Assembly (NCBI GenBank): GCA_009602725.1
Contig: WELB01000059.1
Coordinates: 203,313-213,741 of the forward strand
Direction: 5' to 3'
Origin: Spirogloea muscicola
Lineage: Eukaryota > Streptophyta > Zygnematophyceae > Spirogloeales > Spirogloeaceae
Length of the DNA: 10,429 nucleotides
The position numbers and the translations under genes are program-made. The notes beneath the pieces were generated by a model. It did not search any database and was not told the DNA's origin. It saw nothing but the letters and a program-made list of their open reading frames with translations. Positions 1-9,400 of the stretch are shown here, in pieces (position 1 is the stretch's first letter; each line of letters starts with the position of its first letter).

Positions 1-45
1 GGCGCGGCTGGCGGCAATCCCGGCGGCAGCGGCGCCGCCAAATGC

Positions 46-75
46 GGCGGCGGCGGCGGCGTCGGCGGCGGCGGC
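46..75. repeat. GGC trinucleotide tract
   Basis: Five GGC units, one GTC, then four more GGC units. Plus-strand frame 1 is open from base 1 to a TAG at 256-258 and would read as a Gly-rich stretch. The minus-strand frames would give Ala, Pro or Arg runs. With no start codon, splice site or family match to anchor any of these, I call it a simple repeat. Confidence 0.85.
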
Positions 76-109
76 GGGGGGATGGGGCACAAGCGCGATC
101 CCGGCCGGG

Positions 110-260
110 AACGGTTAGATAATCATCTCCCATTAACGGCTACATTAATATCCATAACCGTCAGTGGGTGCTTCCCCTCCGTGACGGTGGAGGCGGCCTC
201 TGTGACGTGGGGACGCGCAGTCGGGCCGGTCAGGAGCGCCCCGCTAACCGGCGGTTAGCA
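110..260. promoter_or_regulatory. Promoter-like patch with clustered MYB-core motifs and an ACGT element
   Basis: Five matches to the plant MYB core (YAACNG, or CNGTTR on the other strand) lie within about 145 bases: 112-117, 134-139, 155-160, 245-250 and 252-257. The last two form a perfect dyad, GCTAACC-GGC-GGTTAGC, at 243-259. A TGACGTGG element (203-210), of the kind bound by bZIP factors, lies between. The 5' part (about 115-160) is AT-rich compared with its surroundings. I see no gene start nearby on either strand, so the target would be outside the window or unannotated. That these are working sites is inference from motif density only. Confidence 0.35.
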
Positions 261-1170
261 TCGGCGTTCAGGGCCGGGGGCGGGGGGGCCCCCGCCGACC
301 AGTGCTTCACCCCCGCCCCCGGATAAGTCCACGCTGGCGGCCAGCTGGGCGCGGGATGGTGAAGGCCAAAATGGCCAGAATGGTTGACGGCGGCCATTGC
401 AGGCTACCGTCGGCGGCGGAAGATTATCGAAGGTCGAAACGGCGTGCCAGCGGCTGGGCAGAAGCCCCTGTGAGGTGAGGGGAGATGGAGCGTTGAGCGG
501 GCAGAGAGGCAGGGCTTGGGCCAGTATTCAGAAGTGAGAGCCCGCGCAGGGGTTCTGCGCTGTGAGCTTGGTTATATGAAGAAAGATATGGGCGTCGGGC
601 AACCCGGGAAGAAGGGCTCGCCCATTGAGAATATGGGCTGGAACAGCCAGCCCAAAAAAGAATGAACAGAATACAAGAAGAGGGGGGGGGGAGCCAGGCG
701 AAGCCCTAAGGCGAAGCCTAAACCCGGGAGGGCGCCGCCCCAAGTGTCTGACAGAGCTGCTTGTGGCGGTGAACGCGGTTAGACGCCGCCCCACCAAGCA
801 GGTGATGCAGGTGGTTACCGCCTTCGCGGAATCACCCACCGCCCCTATCTGATTCAGAAAGAAGTGGCACTCCCAATGGGGGCAAGGGCTGCGAAAAGCC
901 AGCCCAAAAAGACTTCACAAAGGTTCAGAGGGGCCTAAGAAATGACAAGCACACGGTGAGCAGCTACAAAGGGGCCTGAGGATGCAATGGTAAAACAGGG
1001 GGAGGATGGATCACTCAATAAGTACGAGTGAGGAGCCTCAGATCCGACAGACGAAATGATTCTGGAGAGAGGGTGAATCAGAAGCCTCTCCGGGGCTATC
1101 ACCGCCGGAGGAAACCACTCTGCGGTTGTCACCGCCTAGAGCTAATTAGCTAACTCGAAGTTAACCAAGA
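261..1170. other. Region without a recognisable gene
   Basis: No reading frame here shows family similarity, and the short open frames on both strands look like chance in GC-rich DNA. Visible structure: a G-run/C-run block near 270-320 with three G tracts close together (possible quadruplex) followed by C tracts; a poly-G run near 682-691; a tandem repeat at 696-720; and a shared segment of about 15 bases (AGCCAGCCCAAAAA plus G) at 645-660 and 897-911. The lower-GC stretch around 1140-1170 is also without a recognised function. No tRNA or rRNA is seen. Confidence 0.6.
696..720. repeat. Tandem duplication of a 12-13 base unit
   Basis: AGGCGAAGCCCTA (696-708) is followed directly by AGGCGAAGCCTA (709-720); the two copies differ by one C. 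It lies in non-coding sequence and has no evident role. Confidence 0.8.
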
Positions 1171-1754
1171 CTTCTATCCTTTAGCGATTTCTCGCCTAAG
1201 GCCAACAGATGGCTCGCGTGGCAGCACCCACCCCGCCACGTCCCCAAGGGTCCGCTTCCCACCACGGGCACCGCTCCTTGTCGTCTCGTGGGCGACAGCT
1301 CCCTGTCCGCCCACTCGCACTGCGCTGCCACTGCGGGAGCTCGTGGGCCACGCCGCGGAGTGCCTTACCACCGCAGGTTCGTCACAGGGTCGGAAGCTGC
1401 CGCCCGAACAACGACGAGAAACGAGTACCTGCGGTCTCGTGGCGCAAGAGGGCTTGACACTGGCAGCTGCGAGCTTGCAGATCATATGCAAGGCTGATGC
1501 ATGCAGCGACTTGTTGCGGTACAAGTAATCTTTGAGTGAGGCCTGTGATCCGCATTTGCACATGAAAAATGAGCCACCGAGTGCTTTGATAGGGTATTTC
1601 TTCGAGTGGTTAAGCTCCTGTGAGGGCAGCATTGACGTACATCTCTGGCAGAGGCGCCAGGTGAGAGCTTCTACTGGGCTGTCAAGCCTACAGTAGCGAA
1701 TAACAGCAAGGGCACAGTGGGAACTCATACATAGAAAGGGGGCCACTGAACAGA
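1171..1754 (-). other. Probable 3' UTR and downstream flank of the phosphoglycerate mutase gene
   Basis: This follows the TGA stop of the mutase gene on the minus strand. A 194-codon open frame (minus 1758 to 1174) overlaps that stop in another frame, but it has no recognisable domain and opens with a GTG overlapping the last codon, so I treat it as chance. No exact TGTAA, the usual green-algal poly(A) signal, was found on the minus strand. The nearest variant is a TGTAC at about 1514-1518, so the transcript end is not fixed. Confidence 0.45.
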
Positions 1755-4700
1755 TCACACTTCAATCATGGTAGGCTCGTAGTCCTCTGGAGCTTCAAAG
1801 CCGAGGAGATTCATGAACGTGGCAGCCACGTTGGCAAGGCCGGCCTCTGAAAGGTCTGTCCGCAGCCGTACGTCAGGGTGAAGGCCAGGACCACCAATGG
1901 CAAGGGGCACCTGCAACTCGCATGAAAGGACCTTTCAGCAGGTGGCATCTCAGCAGCAGACCACTACACATTTGACATCATTAGGCTGGAAGGCACTGCA
2001 TCCCACCCACCAAATGCCTCAACGCAAAAAACCGTAGAGCGTCATGCAGCCTTGCCAGCAACCCCACCCCACAGGCATCGGCTTGAGGTCTTACGGGTGT
2101 ACAAGTGTGAGCCGTGAGGATCTGCAGCTTTCCAGCCTTATCCTTCAGTGGCTCCCCTGTCTTTGGATTTCTTTTCACCATGTCCTCTGCATTCCCATGG
2201 TCTGCTGTAAGGATGAAAATGCCACCAACTTCTTCAACTGCATCGAGGATTATCTGCACAAGTATGCATAGGACAAAGACCTCCAGCCTTAGTGCCTCAT
2301 AGCAGTACATCGATGTAGGCATCGATTCATTCAGCTCATAGCTGGGTGTTCCATGCAATACTTGACTGCAGGGAGTTGAGCTCCATACACTGCATGTGCT
2401 GAACACCGAGATGGCTTATGCTCCAGTCTTTGCTTTGAAGGGGAAGAGATGCAAGCTAACCTTGATGGCCTTGTCAACCACACCACAAGCCTCTATGGTG
2501 GCTTCCAAGTCACCAGTATGCCCGACCATGTCGGGGTTTGGAAAATTTACCCGCACCTGCCAGTTGTTTTGATAGCCACATGATCAGCACAGGGAGGCTT
2601 CCATTGTCATATGACAAGGATGCGCAAGTGACCGGCGCGCTTCTCGAGATCGTCAGTATGTCCAAGTACAAAGCGAGCTTGGCTTGAAATGCAGGGCTAA
2701 ACCAGCCCCACGTTGAATTCAAAAATCGGCTAGGTGCTCACATGATCATACTTTCCGCTCTGCAATGCCTCCTTGGCCTTCTCAGCAATCTCAAGAGCCT
2801 TCATCAGCGGCTTCTCATTGAACTTGATATCAGAGTCACTGGGAATCTCGAAGTAGGTCTCACAGTCCTGATTGAAGTAACCTGACCGATTCCCATTCCA
2901 GAAGAAAGTGACATGCCCAAACTTCACGGTCTCACTGAGAGTTGGAAATATGCCACAGACATTGTCACAAGCACGACCAGATATGAGTGAGATTTCAAAG
3001 GTATGACTATATAAATTGCTATCCCTGTCTAGAGCAGCTATTAGCGTGTCCTGCCACCAGTGAGCCGCCAATGGAAGATCAATAAGAGGCACAACTACGA
3101 ATTTCATCCGAAAAGACCAGCTAAGCATCATCGGCTTGGTCAGCCTGATATTGTGCCCTCCTCAAGCCCAGCAATGCATCACTCACCTGCAGACATACGT
3201 GCGAACGCCATTGTGGGCCAAGTACTCCCCAGAAGTACGCGCAATCTCGGGAGGACTGACGAGGAATTTGTTGGGCAACTTCAGTTCTCCATCATATTGC
3301 ATCATACCCGCATATCTGATCTTAGGGAAGCGCACTCTGTCGAAATGGTCAAAGTCCTCATATTGCAGTGCCTTTGCGAGCATCACCATCCTATCTGCTC
3401 GGTAGTTGAATGTGACCACCGCGTCCCCGTCGACAATGGGGCCAACAGCCTTCCCGTCATTGTCGACAATGACAAAAGGTGGATAGTACTGGTCATTGAC
3501 TTTCGGGTCAGCCTCCTTCAGCTTCTTCAGCGCCTCCACAGCACTGGTGAATTTGTTGGGCGCTTCTCCGAGTACCTGAGCTTCCCAGCCTCGTTTCACC
3601 ACATTCCAATCGTTCTGCATGAAAAGGGCTGGAGTGTTAGAGATCACTGGTCTGCTCTGCATGAAATTAGGGAGGATGTCATTTTTAATTGCCACAATCA
3701 GAAGCAGAACATAGCTGCACTGCTGAGCTCATGAGCTGCACTGCATTGTTATGCCGTCTGTACCAACTGTTTGCCTGACTGCCTGAGTGAAGCAGACATA
3801 GAGCACTACAGCGATTATAGGCCTCACCTCGTACCGATCCATGGTGACATACATTCGGCCACCTCCAGAAGCTATCTGGGCATCTGTGCCGCCAGACCTC
3901 AGCTCCTCAAGGTCTTTCTCAAGTTGCTCCACAAAGCCCAGGCTGCTCCCGTCTTGGACATCACGGCCATCTGTCAAGAAGTGCACGCGTATCCGCTTGG
4001 CGCCATTCTCTACGGAGCCCTTGATCAACATCTGCTCCATCCAGCTGACATCCTGATCAGCTTCTTCGCCAAAGGACCACAAGTGTGACAGTGACAGTCT
4101 GGTATTTAAGAATGCGCTGCGCATTTCAAGGGCCCTTCTCTTGGAAAGAAGTCTACACCTAGGACGCCACTACGAAATATCCTCTTTTGAGCTAAAGAGC
4201 ACCTCTTCCTGGTCCTTCTGCAGCTATGACTTGTCAGGTCAGTAGCTTAGGCTGCTGCAACAGCTCTTTGCCGCAGGTCAGGGGACGTGTGCCCGAGTTA
4301 AGGGGGGAACAGTTGACAAACCTGGAGCTGGTCGTAGCGAGAGTGCACACCGCCATCGCTGAGGAGGCCGATGAGGTGCAGAGTGCCCTTCTCGAAGCAC
4401 TCGGAGAGCCACTTGAAGCCCCCGCCGGAGAAGAGCTTCTTGGTCGTCAGAGCATTGTCCACCAGGCCCGCCCTGCACATCCACCAGCCTCACTGTGAGC
4501 ACAGGCCTTGTAATGGCAATGCCGAGCGGCAGCGCTGCAATGGGCATAGCGCGGCATCACGGGTGCGTGGCGGAGGGCGGGCGGCTGACCCCTGCTCGAA
4601 GATGCGGCCGGCGCCGAGCGCGTTGTGGCCCACTTCGCTGTTGCCCATGTCGTCCTCCTTGGGCAGGCCCACCGCCGGGCCGTGCGCCCGCACCGTCCGC

Positions 4701-4970
4701 CACAGCTTGGGCGCCGCCTGCGCCGCTCGCAACGCCGCACTCGACGCTCAGCTGATGGGCATCGACGGCGAGCGCAGCCGGCGGAGGGAGGCCACGGGAG
4801 GCCCGGACCTGCTTGAGGGCGTCCATGGTGGGCGTGGGGGCCACGAACGTGGCATTGTACTGGTCGTGGATCTGCTCGCCCCAGCCGTCCAGCACGATGA
4901 CGGCCACCGGCTTACCCCGCGGCAGCGCCGCGTGCGGCTTCAGCTGGAAGCTCGGGTTCGGCGGCCCCAT
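1755..4970 (-). CDS. PGAM-I: 2,3-bisphosphoglycerate-independent phosphoglycerate mutase, plant type, nine exons, complete
   Basis: Interconverts 3- and 2-phosphoglycerate in glycolysis through a phosphoserine intermediate, without bisphosphoglycerate. Exons: 4809-4970, 4590-4717, 4322-4472, 3828-4031, 3187-3614, 2742-2934, 2461-2556, 2095-2253, 1755-1910. All eight introns (91-290 nt) are GT-AG and keep phase, giving 558 residues, close to the usual length of plant enzymes (about 559). Residues seen: VIVLDGWG (Asp28), [17 protein letters not shown] with phosphoserine Ser81, GGVHSR (His140), TDGRD (168-171), RADR (287-290), Lys362, DMVGHTGD (Asp431, His435), TADHGNAED (Asp472, His473), TAHT (His503). 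These match the two-manganese site and substrate pocket known from bacterial structures. The alkaline-phosphatase-fold domain flanks an inserted phosphotransferase domain (about 100-330). Start: ATG at 4968-4970 in good Kozak context, with an in-frame TGA at 4992-4994 upstream. The N-terminus resembles cytosolic plant enzymes and has no transit peptide. The end reads MIEV then TGA. Confidence 0.96.
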
Positions 4971-5567
4971 CGCCGCTGAGCGCGCCGCCGCTCAGGCCCG
5001 CGGGGGGCGCGGCGGGCCCGGGAGCCTCGNCGCGATCGGCGCCGGAGGAGGTGCCGCGGATCGCGGCGGCAGTCCCGGCGCGGGCTGCGGCGGGCGACGG
5101 CGGTAATGATGGGGGAGGGGGGCGCGGCCGATCCCGGTTCCCGGCATCCACAGAATCGCTGCGGGCGACCGGCGCAGGAGGGAACCGCGGTGCAATCCCG
5201 TATTTTTCGCCGGGCCGATGACGCGAGCGTGGCACGCGCGGCGCGTCAGCGACGGGGGCACCGTCAGGGTGACGGAAGTAACCCATTCAGCGTGAGGGGT
5301 GCGGGGAGGTGCACTGAAGCCACCTCCCCAGGATAGAAGGACGGCTCTTCCAGTACACGGCGATGGCCGCCGTTGGCAAGCCCAGAAGAGAAGACAAGCT
5401 GGGCGCGGTGTGGTCAGAGGCAGGTGGGCGCACGAGGAGGTCGCTGGAGCACGTCGCTTGAGCTGGGCGAGGTAAGCAGGAAGGCTGCACGAGGGCATCC
5501 GCGTGTCCAACCTCGCCCGGAATGCGTTCCTCTTCTGCTGTGCCCACCAGCTCTTGCACTGCTCATG
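4971..5567 (-). promoter_or_regulatory. Upstream region of the phosphoglycerate mutase gene
   Basis: Very GC- and CpG-rich sequence upstream of the mutase start codon, presumably 5' UTR and promoter. There is no convincing TATA box. The only AT-rich element is GCGAAAAATA (minus strand, 5201-5210), about 230 bases before the start codon. The base at 5030 is N. Long minus-strand open frames here (such as 5510 to 4992) follow from GC richness and show no domain. Minus-strand sequence around 5460-5560 could still belong to the unidentified exon-like region next to it. Confidence 0.4.
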
Positions 5568-6262
5568 TCACGCTCTCGGAGTGCTGATGCAGCAGCAAGT
5601 GCTCACCGCAGAGGAGATGATTGGAGTTATCACGGTGCCGCTGACAGCCGAGGCCAGTCTCAGCCACATGTAGTCCTCGATGTTTAGCTGCACTAGATTG
5701 ATGCTCCCCTTGAGACCATCTTGAGGTCCTTGGACATCCCCCATGCCCTCCAAGATCCAACACAATGTGATGCCTGCAGCCAGCTTCTTCACCGCTTGAT
5801 TTGCTTGAGGAGTTCCAGCTGCTAAAAGAGCATACCTCAAGATAGCATGTGAGTGCCTATGTGATTGCAGTGTGATATTCAGGGTCTGCATCCTGCACCC
5901 GAAGGAGGCCATGCGAGGCTCAGCAAAGCCCTCTCCTCAGCCCTCCTCCTCACAGCAATGAATGAGAACACCGAGGATGTGAATCACCGGGACTTCATAG
6001 CATCAACGTCGTTGCCATCTGTGTCTCACAGAGGAGCGACAGCTCCTACTTAATACAAGGACCCAGCCCCTTCTTAAGGGGTTCAGTACCTGCCTCCCTC
6101 CATCTGCCTTCCCTCTGAGAGGAGCGTGCTGTGGCGGGGTTTGCAGCACACGGCTCAAAGAGAGCTTGCACAGAGCATCACGTGCGGACCTTGGAAGGAC
6201 TCATTGTAGCGCTGCCACTTGACGAAGAATGGTATGAGACGGCACAAAGTAGCCGCGGAAGA
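5568..6262 (-). other. Exon-like pieces of an unidentified gene; weak resemblance to nucleoporin Nup93/Nic96, possibly a remnant
   Basis: Two minus-strand stretches look more like protein than background. The frame 5912-5568 contains AILRYALLAAGTPQANQAVKK and then NIEDYMWLRLAS (IEDYMWLRL at 5655-5681). Nup93-family scaffold nucleoporins of the nuclear pore have a repeat followed by a T/I-E-D-Y/F-L-W-L/F-K/R-L motif at a similar place. A second piece, about 6262-6190, contains FVKWQRYNESFQ and could match the segment before it in that family; it ends at a possible AAG|GTCCGC donor. A GAG|GTATGC donor and a GCTGCAG acceptor also lie inside the first frame, so the exon limits are uncertain. There is no start, no C-terminal part, and little room between the neighbouring genes for a whole Nup93 (about 800 residues). 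It could be a truncated copy, a different gene or chance. The family match is from memory of the motif and is weak. Confidence 0.25.
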
Positions 6263-6403
6263 CGAAATGCTAACGCCATTGACGCTTATAGGTGAGAGCG
6301 TTTGATGCACATGCTACTGATCATTCAAGACAGAGGTATCCTAGTATCAGAAGAATGTATGTTGCGTGGCAACAAAAGGTCGTTGCTTAATACTTCAATC
6401 GTC
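5913..6403. other. Spacer downstream of the TIFY gene
   Basis: The part nearest 6403 would be the 3' UTR of the TIFY gene, less GC-rich than its coding part. No TGTAA or AATAAA signal was found on the minus strand. It also contains the FVKWQRYNESFQ piece mentioned for the Nup93-like region. A nearly perfect inverted repeat at about 6072-6083 (CTTCTTAAGGGG) is unremarkable. No RNA gene is seen. Confidence 0.4.
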
Positions 6404-9400
6404 CTACCTGCCATGCCGTGCATCTGCACTAGCTGGGCTGTTGTCGTGCTCAAGTCTTCCCGGCCCACCTCCCTGCGGAGCAATGCGGGGTGACTCGATG
6501 TGTCTGCCAGCCCTCTCGAAGCCAGAAGCATGCCACGCCATCTGGCTCTGCTCCCGCTCGGTACCAGCAGGGTAATGGGCAGCCAGCCTCCTCCCACGTC
6601 CACCACCACCTCCGCTGCTCCCTAGCGTCCTTGGCTCCGGAATGCTGGCCACTGGCAGCACATCCACGGGCATGGCAGCTGTGAGGAAGCTGCTGGTTGC
6701 CAGCAGCTCCCGAGGTAGCGACCTCGAGCCACGCCAGTCCCCTGCCGCCCTGGGCAGCCCTTCTTCTATCACTGCACGACCATCCTCGGCCCTTGAGTAC
6801 ACTGTGGGCTTGCCGCCCTGCGCAGCAGGACTCTCATGACCGTGATGCCGGTCGGCATCCTCCCTTGCCGCCCAGCCACTGTCGGCGGCTGCCCCTCTCC
6901 TCGAAGCACCCAAGCTACCTGGCGACGACCTCAGATCGACGTCAGGCCTGGTGCCGGCCACCACCTGGCCACTGCTGCCGGCGCCAGTGGCATCTTCCCT
7001 CTGCTCCGAGACCATCACAGGCGCAAAAGCTCCGCTGCCTGCCTTGCTGACCACGTTGGGCCTCGACTCGACCACCCGTCCTGGCTGCAGCTCCTGCTCG
7101 CGAAGGGCGAGGCCGACGCCCCGCGCTGGGGCTGTCACCGAGCCCTCCCCCCAGTCGCCTGGCTGGGCGGCATACTGTGGGTGCCCTGCTCGTGCGTCGT
7201 CGAGCTGCCGGGAGAGACTGGCCACCTCGTTGCCGCCAACTATGCTGCCTTCACCGCCGCCCCCACCAGCATCACCGCCGCCTAAGAGAGAGCTTCCGCC
7301 AGCCACGCTGCCCTCACCAGCCCGGCCCCCAGGTCTCCGCAGCCCCTGCAGGAAGCCCTCTGCAGCTGCACCGGCGCTGCTGCCACCATAGGACTCTGCC
7401 GGCAGCGCTGAGCCGCCCGAATGGACTGTTCCATCCATCCAGCCGCTGCCAGTGCCGCCACCACCGCCAACACTTACTCGGGGCCTGGAGTCGATCGTGT
7501 CACCCATGCTATAAGTGCGTCGCGCACTGCGCTGCATGCTGCGCGACACTGATGGCTCCTCAGTGGGAGCGCACGATGTCGAGTAGCTTTTGCCCCGCTG
7601 CGCCGCCGCCAGCAGCATGATCTTCTTTGCCTGCACATATATGCAGGGGTCCCAGACAAGCTCCACAAGTAAGACCAACTTCTGCTGTTGACATTAGCCA
7701 AGGGAGAGCAGGAAGCAGCCAACCGAATATGCGGAGCAAGTGTCCCAAGGTTGAGCTGCTGGTCTCCTCTCTCAACGCACAAGCAAGCTTTGCCCTTGCC
7801 CCATTGCACCACACCTGCTCCTCAGAGACGTCGTCAAAGACGTGGATCTCCCGACCATAGAAGATGGTCATTTGCTTCTCAGCTTGGCCCTGGTTTGCGA
7901 CACTCCTGCACGAGATGTCAGAGGTCAATAGCTTGATCAGCTCAGGTCAGATGTGGAGATTGACAAGTCGTCAAAGCAGTAGTTGGACTGACAAGGAGCA
8001 GCCACCTCATTTGACGCTACATATGAAGTTGAGCTATAGGTCAACTTAGAGGACATGGCGCCATTAAGCAACTTGAGCGGGTAGTAACCAGGCATTGCTG
8101 ACCTGGTAGGTCCCTCCGCCAGCGGTGCCACAGGCGTGCGTGACGCCACATCCACACGAAAGTGGCCATCCAAGGGGCTGCTTCGACTCCTCTCCTGCTC
8201 AACCAGCTCACCATTGCCAGGACAGGCAGCAACATCAAGATGCTGCGGTCAACCCGCATCACAGTACAAGGTAAGCAATGACCACAATGAGGCCAAGTAA
8301 GTGATGGCCACCTCACCTGCCCCCTCACTACCTCAGGCATGCTCTGAGGTGACTGCTGATGTCCTGCCAGTGGGCTCCGTGGCAGGGGTGCGCCGCTGCG
8401 CACCAGCTCCCCGGACACGGCAGGACGGGCAAAACGGCGGGTCTCTGCTCCTAAGCGTCCCCAATCTTGCGAGCCGCCGCTGCCTGCGGGCTGCACAATG
8501 TGGCCACCATCCCGGTGCTCGCCGGCTGCTGCGAAGCCTGTGGTGGCCAAGCTGTGCTGGTACTGGCGCAGCGGGCTTATGGACGGGCTGTGGACGGTGA
8601 AGTCCCCACCATCACGAGTCAGCGCGTCCGGAGCCGACATCACTGGCCGTGCGACGCCGCCGCCGGCGCTGCCTCCTTGGCTCTCGGCTGCTATAAATGT
8701 GGGAATGCTGCCCACGGTCTGGGCGGGAGAGCGGTGCATGGGCGGCAGGGTGCTGGCCGCAGCTCCCCGGCGTGCTGCAAGCGGCGGCGAGAGCTTGCCC
8801 TGGCGGAACCCTGTGGGTTGCTTGGCGACGGGCAGTAGCGGACTTGACAAGGCAGGCCGTGCGGGCAGCGCTGCTGGGGGGGACGGTGCACTGCTGCTCG
8901 CAGGGCGGCTGCCATGGGGCCCCACCAGGTGCTTCAGCTGCTGCTGGAGCGAGGGCCCCGGAGTCGGCCTGGACGGCAATGGTGCCGTGACTGTGGGCTG
9001 CGATGACGGTGATGGCGGTGGTTGGTGCTGCTGCTGCTGCTGCTGCTGGCCGGTGCTTGGGATTTGCATTGGCTGCTGCGTGCGCAGCATACCGCGCTGG
9101 TCGGCACCATCGTGCCTCGGGGACGACTGCTGCGCTAGCCGAGACTGCACATACGTGACCTGCTGCTGCAAGGCCTGCTTGGTCGACAGCGATGCTGGCA
9201 GCAATGTCGAGCCTTGCAGCTGCTGCTGCTGCGTTGCAGCGGAGGCATGCCGCGAGTCGTCCTTGACTGGCACCTGGTTCCCCAGCCCGCCATCGCGCAG
9301 CTGCTGCGCCGTGAGCTGCACGCCTGTAACCCATCGTACATCACAACACACGCTGGACGTCAGAGAAGCTGAAAATAGTAAGTCGAGCTCCTGAGGACGA

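Noticed and set aside
1-258. Plus-strand frame 1 open from the window edge, Gly-rich
   Set aside because: It could be the 3' end of an exon, but it is mostly a GGC repeat followed by sequence without domain or splice evidence.
270-320. G-run/C-run block as a hairpin terminator
   Set aside because: The organism is eukaryotic, the loop would be only two bases, and no transcript is known to end there. It is left as a possible quadruplex without function.
1174-1758. 194-codon minus-strand open frame directly after the mutase gene
   Set aside because: It overlaps the mutase stop in another frame, has a GTG start and shows no domain or typical protein composition. It lies where the 3' UTR must be.
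3060-3734. 224-codon plus-strand open frame
   Set aside because: It is antisense to mutase exon 5, whose minus-strand reading is certain from the protein family.
4371-4979. 202-codon plus-strand open frame
   Set aside because: It is antisense to mutase exons 1-3 and the introns between them; GC richness keeps it open.
6404-7630. Jas, CCT or GATA-finger motif after the TIFY domain
   Set aside because: I searched the Gly/Ser-rich C-terminal exon for the basic Jas pattern, CCT basic helix and C-X2-C zinc finger and found none.
8612-9334. 240-codon minus-strand Ala-rich open frame
   Set aside because: An alternative frame of TIFY exon 3. The CAG tract reads as GCA (Ala) here; the Gln/Pro frame is the one that stays in phase with the TIFY domain.
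8498-9394. 298-codon plus-strand open frame rich in Cys
   Set aside because: It is the antisense reading of the CAG-rich TIFY exon 3: the CTG/TGC repeats read as Cys runs. No splice or domain support.
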